NCBI GenBank assembly: GCA_963815355.1
Contig: CAWFGJ010000013.1
Coordinates: forward strand, 558,001-622,000
Direction of reading: 5' to 3'
From: JAPUEK01 sp963815355
GTDB taxonomy: Bacteria > Pseudomonadota > Alphaproteobacteria > Rhodobacterales > Rhodobacteraceae
Length of the DNA stretch: 64,000 nt
Below, in pieces: positions 59,104 through 64,000 of the stretch (position 1 is its first letter; every line of letters begins with the position of its first letter). The notes under the pieces were generated by a model. That model was not told the origin of the DNA. It ran no database searches and was given only the letters and a program-made list of their open reading frames with translations. The translations under genes and the position numbers were made by a program.

Positions 59104-59494
59104 GCGCCCTGATAGCCCAAGTGCTGCGGATCGGGAAGGGCGGGCCTTGCGCGCGTTGAACAACTGGTCGGTGGCGCGGCCATTCGCCGGGGGTGACCCC
59201 GGGGTTGGGAGGGGGGTTGGGCAGGGGCGATTTTGGTTTTAGGGCGGGGGCGGTTTGGTCAATTAAATACCGAATATTAAATACATGAAATAAAAATGCA
59301 GGATTTTAAGGGGCCATTGGCCCAGCCCAGCGGCGGCGTCGCATAAAATGCGCCGGAATAATCAGGGCGTGTCGGGGGGTTTATTTGGTTATGTTTATTT
59401 GGGGGTTCGGGCGCAACTGTTCCGACCGAAGACTTAGGCCCCATTCCTGCCCGCCTAGGCGGCTGGCATTTGGCCATCAGAAAGAAGAGGAAGA
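59104..59494. other. Intergenic A+T-rich patch between mnmH and ffs
   Basis: 391 bases without a supported gene. Two direct repeats with 14-base offset stand out: ATTAAATAC at 59262-59270 and 59276-59284, and GTTTATTTGG at 59379-59388 and 59393-59402. The block between 59250 and 59400 is A+T rich in an otherwise G+C-rich neighbourhood. Function unknown. Confidence 0.5.
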
Positions 59495-59594
59495 GGTGAG
59501 AGGCTGGACAACGACCCAAGCGGGGCTCGTTACGGCTGCTTCCTTCCGGACCTGACCGGGTTGGCGAGGCGCTCGCCCGCGCCAACCTCTCACC
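59495..59594 (-). ncRNA. ffs: 4.5S RNA of the signal recognition particle
   Basis: About 100 nucleotides. On the minus strand GGTGAGAGG at the 5' end (59594) pairs with CCTCTCACC at the 3' end (59495). The apical domain carries GGTCAGGTCCGGAAGGAAGC, the conserved Ffh-binding loop with its GGAA tetraloop and asymmetric bulge. It forms the SRP with Ffh and targets membrane proteins. A consensus promoter directly precedes it. The 3' side is followed by the pyrimidine tract CTCTTCCTCTTCTTTCTG, which could end transcription. Confidence 0.95.
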
Positions 59595-59598
59595 GGGG

Positions 59599-59627
59599 TA
59601 TATAAGAGAGGCGGGCGTGGCGTGCAA
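59599..59627 (-). promoter_or_regulatory. Promoter of ffs
   Basis: On the minus strand TTGCAC (59627-59622), a 17-base spacer and TATATA (59604-59599), with the RNA 5' end predicted 5 bases later. A near-consensus sigma-70 promoter with ideal spacing for a stable RNA. Confidence 0.85.
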
Positions 59628-59654
59628 GCGCCCTTGAGGGCAGAATTTTGCGGA

Positions 59655-60284
59655 TCAGACCAGCAGACCCGCCAGACGCGCCCCGGCCAGAATATCTTCG
59701 GCAAGGTGATGGGCCCAGCGCCCCTGACTGGGTGCGATATCGGGCACCTGCACCACGATGCAGCCCGCCCGATGCGCCGATTCTGCGCCGGTTTCGCTGT
59801 CTTCGAACACAAGACAGCGGGCGGGCGAGACGCCAAGCCGCTGCGCCGCCAGAAGGTAGGGATCGGGCGCGGGTTTGGGCGCTGTCACGTCGTGAAAGGT
59901 CACGACTGTCTCGAACTTGCCGGTCAACCCGGCGATGTCCAGCTTACGATGCGCCTCATCGCGGCCAGATGAGGTGACCAAGGCCATCGGGCGCAGGCGC
60001 GCGGCCAAAAGCGCCTCTGCCCCCGGTTTCAGCGCAAGGCCCTTGGCCGTGGCGGCGTGAAAGCCCTGCCCCCAATGGCGATGCAGCGCGTCTTGATCCA
60101 GCGACGGCAAAGCGGCGGCGATCAGGCGGCCCGCAGTGGGCATGTCCTTGCCGATCAGCCCGTGCATGAAGCTTTCCTCAACCGGGTGCCCGACCGCCGC
60201 AAAGGCCGCCAGACCCGAGGCCACGGCAAGGCTTTCGGTGTCGATCAGCGTGCCGTCGAGGTCGAAAAATATGGCGTCGATCAT
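59655..60284 (-). CDS. HAD family hydrolase (beta-phosphoglucomutase/phosphatase-like)
   Basis: 209 residues. Motif I is IFFDLDGTLIDTES with nucleophile Asp8 and Asp10; motif II is LVTSSGRDEAHRK; motif III KPAPDPYLLAAQRLG; motif IV CLVFEDSETGAES. The four-helix cap between about residues 15 and 80 fits the subclass IA of phosphoglycolate phosphatase and beta-phosphoglucomutase. Without closer comparison the substrate cannot be named. It is the second gene after the nucleotidase in the same direction, 38 bases from it. Confidence 0.88.
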   Translation of the reverse strand: MIDAIFFDLDGTLIDTESLAVASGLAAFAAVGHPVEESFMHGLIGKDMPTAGRLIAAALPSLDQDALHRHWGQGFHAATAKGLALKPGAEALLAARLRPMALVTSSGRDEAHRKLDIAGLTGKFETVVTFHDVTAPKPAPDPYLLAAQRLGVSPARCLVFEDSETGAESAHRAGCIVVQVPDIAPSQGRWAHHLAEDILAGARLAGLLV

Positions 60285-60322
60285 CGGCTTGGCCCCATTG
60301 CAGATGCGGGCGGGATAGCGGA

Positions 60323-62278
60323 TCAGAGCGTCAGACGAAAGCGCATAAATCCCTTTGTCCCGACGTCGGGCCCCTGTTGGGTGACGCCGGGCGGCGGTGT
60401 GTCCGTCGGTGCGTCCAACAGCGACACGCTGGTTCCGGGCATCGGCTCAAACGACCAATCGGCGCGCAACCGGTTGGTGGCCCCGCTGCGGATGTGGGCG
60501 TTGACAAGGTCGCGCACCTGATCACGGCCTGCCCAGACCACGCGCGCGCCGATCCCTGTGCCCGCAAAGCCCGCAGCCCCGTTGCTGCGGTAGCTGTGGC
60601 TGGCAAGGATCACCCGATCCTTGGGATCAAGCGGCACGCCAGAGGCAAAGCGAATGTCCAGCACGCGCCGCGCGGTCGGGTTGATCTCTACCCCGGCGGC
60701 GTTAAAGCGCGGCGGCTGCGACAGGTCGATGCGGTAGCTGAGACCGTGGATCATGTCGAAGTTGAACGAAGGAAACTCGGGATCGCTGAGCGGTGCATCC
60801 TGCGCGCCCGGCCGGATCTGGTGGTAAAGCGAGACAGAGCGTTCCAGCCAAAGCGCGACTTCGGCCCCGGTCAGGCGCAACCCGGTCAAGGTGTTGTGAT
60901 GCAGGTAAAGATCGGCGGCGTGGCGGACGGTCAGCGGGCCTGCGGGGATGTGGGTGTAATTCTCGGCCCCGCCACGCCCGCCGCATTTGAACGGCGCGAC
61001 CGCAGCAAGGATCGGTAAATTGCCATGCGGATTACCGGCAAGCAGACTACGTAACCGGTCGGCCTTGGCATTGGCGATCACGGCCATCGCCTCGGACGGG
61101 GTGACGAGAGCGAAATGCGTGGAAAGCGGGCGATCGGTGTAGCCGATCACCTCGGCGTTGCGCTGTTGCAAGGCGGCGTGGTCCCCGGCGGTGAGGGCGA
61201 CCAGATCGGCACGGGCGGACACAACAGCCGGGCTTTGGCCCGCCGAAGCGCCCACGGCGCGCAGTTCGGATCGGTGCCCGACAACCCGCCAGCCGCCATC
61301 CGTCAGCAGCAGGTCAAGGTCGATCACCCCAAGATGAGAGCCAAAAAACCCCGGCATCACAACCGGCTTGCCCGCAAGGGTGCGTGCGCCTTCAGGCTTG
61401 GGAAAGATGTCATGCGTGTGGCCCGCGATGACGGCGTCGATGCCAACCGTTTCGGCCAGCGCGCGTGACACCCGCTCGCCGCCATGACCGGGGCTACCAT
61501 GACCGGGGCCGCCGCTGTCTGCCTCAATGCCGGAATGCGACAGGGCGATCACCAGATCGGCCCCGGCGGCGCGCAGGCGGGGCACCTCGCGGCGGGCGGC
61601 GCACAGGATGTCCTCGACCGTCAGCGCGCCGCGCAGGCTGTTGCGTTCCCAGACCGTGGTAAGCGGCGGCAGAAACCCGATCACCCCGATGGTCAGCACG
61701 TGGTTGCGCCCGGCGTTGTCTTGCAACTGGCGCGTCAGCAGCACCCAAGGTGGCACCAGACCTCCGCGCTTGCGGTGCGCGTTGGCAGAGACGACGGGGA
61801 AGCTGGCCCCTTCAAGGCAGGCGCGCAAAAAGCCGATGCCGTGGCTAAACTCATGGTTCCCAAGCGTCGCCGCATCATACCCCAGACGGTTCATCGCGGC
61901 GACCATCGGATGGGCGCGGCGGCGGCTGGGAACAAGCGTGGCCCAATGATCCCCCAAGGCGCTGCCGTGCAGGAAGTCGCCATTATCCAGCAGCAGGTTT
62001 TGCGGCGCCTCAGAGCGGGCCGTGTCAATCAGGCTGGCCACGCGCGCCAGCCCCCGCGCCTCGGCAGGGCGGTCGGTGTGGTGATCCCAAGGCAGGATAT
62101 GGGCGTGCAGATCAGATGTTGCCAACAGACGCAGCGACAGCGTTTCAACCATAGGGACAGAATTGGCCGCGGGCGTTTGCCCTGGAAGGGGGGCATCAAG
62201 CGGCGAAGCGGGGTGCACCCCCTCATTTGCGGACTTCAGCGTTGTCGTTTTGAACGGCGAATTTCGATCCGTTGGCAT
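60323..62278 (-). CDS. Bifunctional 5'-nucleotidase / 2',3'-cyclic phosphodiesterase-like protein
   Basis: 651 residues from ATG 62278; ATG 62152 is an alternative that starts just before the domain. Metallophosphatase motifs are LLATSDLHAHILPWD, LLDNGDFLHGSALGD, TLGNHEFSHGIGFL, VIALSHSGIE and VIAGHTHDIFP. The C-terminal 5'-nucleotidase domain has TDRPLSTHFALVTPSE and the substrate-stacking region SFNFDMIHGLSYRID. This is the UshA/CpdB family, usually periplasmic. No signal peptide or membrane segment is present at any candidate start, so it may be cytoplasmic. It is followed by the HAD gene. Confidence 0.87.
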   Translation of the reverse strand: MPTDRNSPFKTTTLKSANEGVHPASPLDAPLPGQTPAANSVPMVETLSLRLLATSDLHAHILPWDHHTDRPAEARGLARVASLIDTARSEAPQNLLLDNGDFLHGSALGDHWATLVPSRRRAHPMVAAMNRLGYDAATLGNHEFSHGIGFLRACLEGASFPVVSANAHRKRGGLVPPWVLLTRQLQDNAGRNHVLTIGVIGFLPPLTTVWERNSLRGALTVEDILCAARREVPRLRAAGADLVIALSHSGIEADSGGPGHGSPGHGGERVSRALAETVGIDAVIAGHTHDIFPKPEGARTLAGKPVVMPGFFGSHLGVIDLDLLLTDGGWRVVGHRSELRAVGASAGQSPAVVSARADLVALTAGDHAALQQRNAEVIGYTDRPLSTHFALVTPSEAMAVIANAKADRLRSLLAGNPHGNLPILAAVAPFKCGGRGGAENYTHIPAGPLTVRHAADLYLHHNTLTGLRLTGAEVALWLERSVSLYHQIRPGAQDAPLSDPEFPSFNFDMIHGLSYRIDLSQPPRFNAAGVEINPTARRVLDIRFASGVPLDPKDRVILASHSYRSNGAAGFAGTGIGARVVWAGRDQVRDLVNAHIRSGATNRLRADWSFEPMPGTSVSLLDAPTDTPPPGVTQQGPDVGTKGFMRFRLTL

Positions 62279-62506
62279 GGGTCGGGCGGCTCTATGTATA
62301 ATGGATTGTTCGGAAAAACGTGTATTGCCTCGGTATGGCGTATGAATACGACGCCACCATTGGTTGTAAAACGTTGCGTCGAAGATTTGATAGACTTTCA
62401 CTCTATAGTTGCATGAAAACCCTATTTTAAGCCGCAATGGGGTATTTGCTGTGCGCGTCGGTTCGTGCCATGAAACGCGGGCGGTGTTTGATGGTGGGGG
62501 TGCGGC

Positions 62507-63460
62507 ATGCGGGACAGCGAAAGCGTGACATTTGGCGGATCAGGGCTTGATCGCGCGGCGGCTTTGCGGAGCGACCCGGCGGCCTTGGCGGGCCTTTGGG
62601 CCACGGCGATGATCCTGCCTGTCTGGCGCGGCAAGCCGCTGTTTGAGGACGCGGCGGGCTTAGGCTGGTTGCGGGCGGACAGCCCGGTTTTGGCAGACGC
62701 AGGAACGGTGGTGTTCCTGGGGCGTGACGGAGCCGAGGCGTGGTTTGCCGCCGATATCTCGGGCTATGAGCCCGAAGGCGGGGCACCTGCCCCGGTGGCA
62801 GGCATCCTTGATCCGGGCCGCATCGCCCACCCTGCCCTGCCCGAGACCTTTGGGTTTGAGGATTTGCGCGGGCGCATGTCCGATCTTTCCCCGCGCGAGG
62901 CAGAACTGGCCGCGACCGGAAAAGCGGTACTGCAGTGGCACAGCTCACACGGGTTTTGCGCGGCCTGCGGTGTGGCGACAGAGGTGATCAAGGCCGGTTG
63001 GCAGCGCAATTGCCCCGCCTGCCGCGCCCAGCATTTTCCCCGCACCGACCCGGTGGTGATCATGCTGATTGAACGGGACGACAGTTTGCTTTTGGGCCGA
63101 TCGCCGGCGTGGCCAGAGGGGATGTATTCGCTTTTGGCCGGCTTTATGGAGCCGGGCGAGACGCTGGAAGCCGCCGTGCGCCGCGAGGTCTTTGAAGAAA
63201 CCGCCATCGTCGTGGGGCGCGTGCGCTATCTGGCCAGCCAGCCTTGGCCGTTCCCGGCCTCGCTTATGCTGGGCGCGCGGGGCGAAGCGCTGAGCGAGGC
63301 GATCACGCTGGACCCGGAAGAATTGCAAGACGCGCTGTGGGTCACGCGGCAGGATCTGGTTTCGATTCTGGCCGGGCAGCATCCGGTGATCAAGGCCGGC
63401 AGAAAAGGCGCAATTGCCCATTTTCTGATGACCAACTGGCTTGCGGACCGGCTGGAATGA
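62507..63460 (+). CDS. nudC: NADH pyrophosphatase (NAD-capped RNA decapping)
   Basis: 317 residues from ATG 62507. The zinc-ribbon cysteines are FCAACGV and NCPACRA (about residues 149 and 168). The Nudix box is GFMEPGETLEAAVRREVFEE, continuing T-A-I. The signature SQPWPFPASLM is specific for the NudC subgroup. It hydrolyses NADH and removes NAD caps from RNA. The N-terminal NUDIX-like domain (TVVFLGRDGAEAWFAADI) is present, so it is the full-length proteobacterial form. It diverges from the nucleotidase gene over 228 bases. Confidence 0.96.
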   Translation: MRDSESVTFGGSGLDRAAALRSDPAALAGLWATAMILPVWRGKPLFEDAAGLGWLRADSPVLADAGTVVFLGRDGAEAWFAADISGYEPEGGAPAPVAGILDPGRIAHPALPETFGFEDLRGRMSDLSPREAELAATGKAVLQWHSSHGFCAACGVATEVIKAGWQRNCPACRAQHFPRTDPVVIMLIERDDSLLLGRSPAWPEGMYSLLAGFMEPGETLEAAVRREVFEETAIVVGRVRYLASQPWPFPASLMLGARGEALSEAITLDPEELQDALWVTRQDLVSILAGQHPVIKAGRKGAIAHFLMTNWLADRLE

Positions 63461-63553
63461 ATCCAGATTCAACACCTAACGTGACAAGCGCCCAATAATC
63501 GCCCTTTTCGGATTGCAAGAGGCGCGCTCAAGACGACGGACAGGAACGGCAGA

Positions 63554-64000
63554 ATGAAATTCTCTACCAAGAAGGATATCGAGGCGCCGCTGGATTATGT
63601 CTGGGCGGCCATGACCGATTTTGAGGCTTGGGAGCGGGCCGCGATGCGGCGGGGTGCCGATGTGACTCGCACCGACTCAAAGCGCAGCCCGGCGGCGGGC
63701 ATGGGCTGGGCGGCGAAATTCCGGTATCGCGGCAAGGACCGGACGGCAGAGATTCAACTGACCAAGATGGAGGCCCCGGCCGCGCTGTGCTTTGCCGGGC
63801 AGTCGGCCGCGATTTCGGCCGAGGCAAATGTGGAATTGATGGAGATGTCGGCCAAACGCACCCGGATTCACGTCACGATGGAAGTGACACCGCGCAGCCT
63901 TGGCGCGCGGTTGTTCCTGCAATCGTTGCGGCTGGCGCGCGCGCGGGTCGACCGCAAGTATGAGACACGCATCGCGCAGCTCGCGCTCGACATCGAGCAG
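63554..64000 (+). CDS. SRPBCC family protein, partial (C-terminus beyond window)
   Basis: At least 149 residues; the frame is open to the last base. The start is FSTKKDIEAPLDYVWAAMTDFEAWERAAMRRG, shown here in part (KDIEAPLDYVWAAMTDF), the polyketide-cyclase/START fold beginning. The later part (RIHVTMEVTPRSLGARLFLQ) is of the same fold with a hydrophobic cavity for lipids or aromatic ligands. No function is assigned. A weak AGGAACGG sequence lies ahead of the ATG. The gene runs in the same direction as nudC, 93 bases after it. Confidence 0.8.
   Translation, partial: MKFSTKKDIEAPLDYVWAAMTDFEAWERAAMRRGADVTRTDSKRSPAAGMGWAAKFRYRGKDRTAEIQLTKMEAPAALCFAGQSAAISAEANVELMEMSAKRTRIHVTMEVTPRSLGARLFLQSLRLARARVDRKYETRIAQLALDIEQ

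Overview
The window looks like a chromosomal segment from an alphaproteobacterium of the Rhodobacteraceae (Roseobacter/Rhodobacter type). Supporting signs are the gene content (rplY next to pth, rpmB, lepA, an NDUFS4-like complex I subunit, a DUF2125 protein, tal, mnmH beside the 4.5S RNA gene, nudC), the high G+C of the right half, and extragenic palindromes of the CCTCCGGCGGGAGTATTT type, which I remember as common in this family. The organism name is inferred from this and was not checked by any search. I see no transposase, integrase, prophage or CRISPR array.

Left part, about 1-35.9 kb: an accessory block of lower G+C devoted to uptake and breakdown of amines, amino acids and peptides. 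(a) 1-7.0 kb: a divergent RpiR-type regulator, then an N-formylglutamate-amidohydrolase-like enzyme, a glutamine-synthetase-family ligase, an aldehyde dehydrogenase, an iron alcohol dehydrogenase and a DadA-like flavoprotein. This order fits a gamma-glutamylation route for an amino alcohol. (b) 7.0-10.7 kb: a TerC-family membrane protein, a D-2-hydroxyacid dehydrogenase, an SH3-domain secreted protein and a CDF metal exporter. (c) 10.8-17.1 kb: a TetR regulator with a palindrome upstream, then a class I aminotransferase, an AruI-like 2-oxoacid decarboxylase, a class III aminotransferase and a second glutamine-synthetase-family ligase, which reads as an amino acid to aldehyde/amine pathway. (d) 17.2-27.2 kb: CbiX, an SDR, and a complete dipeptide ABC transporter flanked by two paralogous M19 dipeptidases and a class-A beta-lactamase-like protein. 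(e) 27.2-35.9 kb: an MttB-family methyltransferase overlapping a trimethylamine-dehydrogenase-like flavoprotein, divergent from a tightly overlapping CocE hydrolase / TetR / BKACE / GNAT / acetylpolyamine-amidohydrolase-like chain.

Right part, about 35.9-64 kb: core chromosome of higher G+C. It starts at a tRNA-Arg(TCT) gene, which lies where the composition changes. Genes include uvrB with a LexA-box-like site, an NYN nuclease, lepA, LMW-PTP, a copper chaperone pair, rpmB, an MFS permease, rplY, a family 2 glycosyltransferase, pth, DUF2332, a class C beta-lactamase-like hydrolase, a SorC regulator, tal, mnmH, ffs (4.5S RNA), a HAD phosphatase, a 5'-nucleotidase-like enzyme, nudC and an SRPBCC protein cut by the window end.

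How they work together: many left-hand genes converge on polyamine, amino-alcohol, methylated-amine and peptide nitrogen. Two different ligases could glutamylate amines, aminotransferases and dehydrogenases process the carbon, and an acetyltransferase/deacetylase pair could handle acetylated amines. The substrates are inference; the enzyme families are read directly from motifs.
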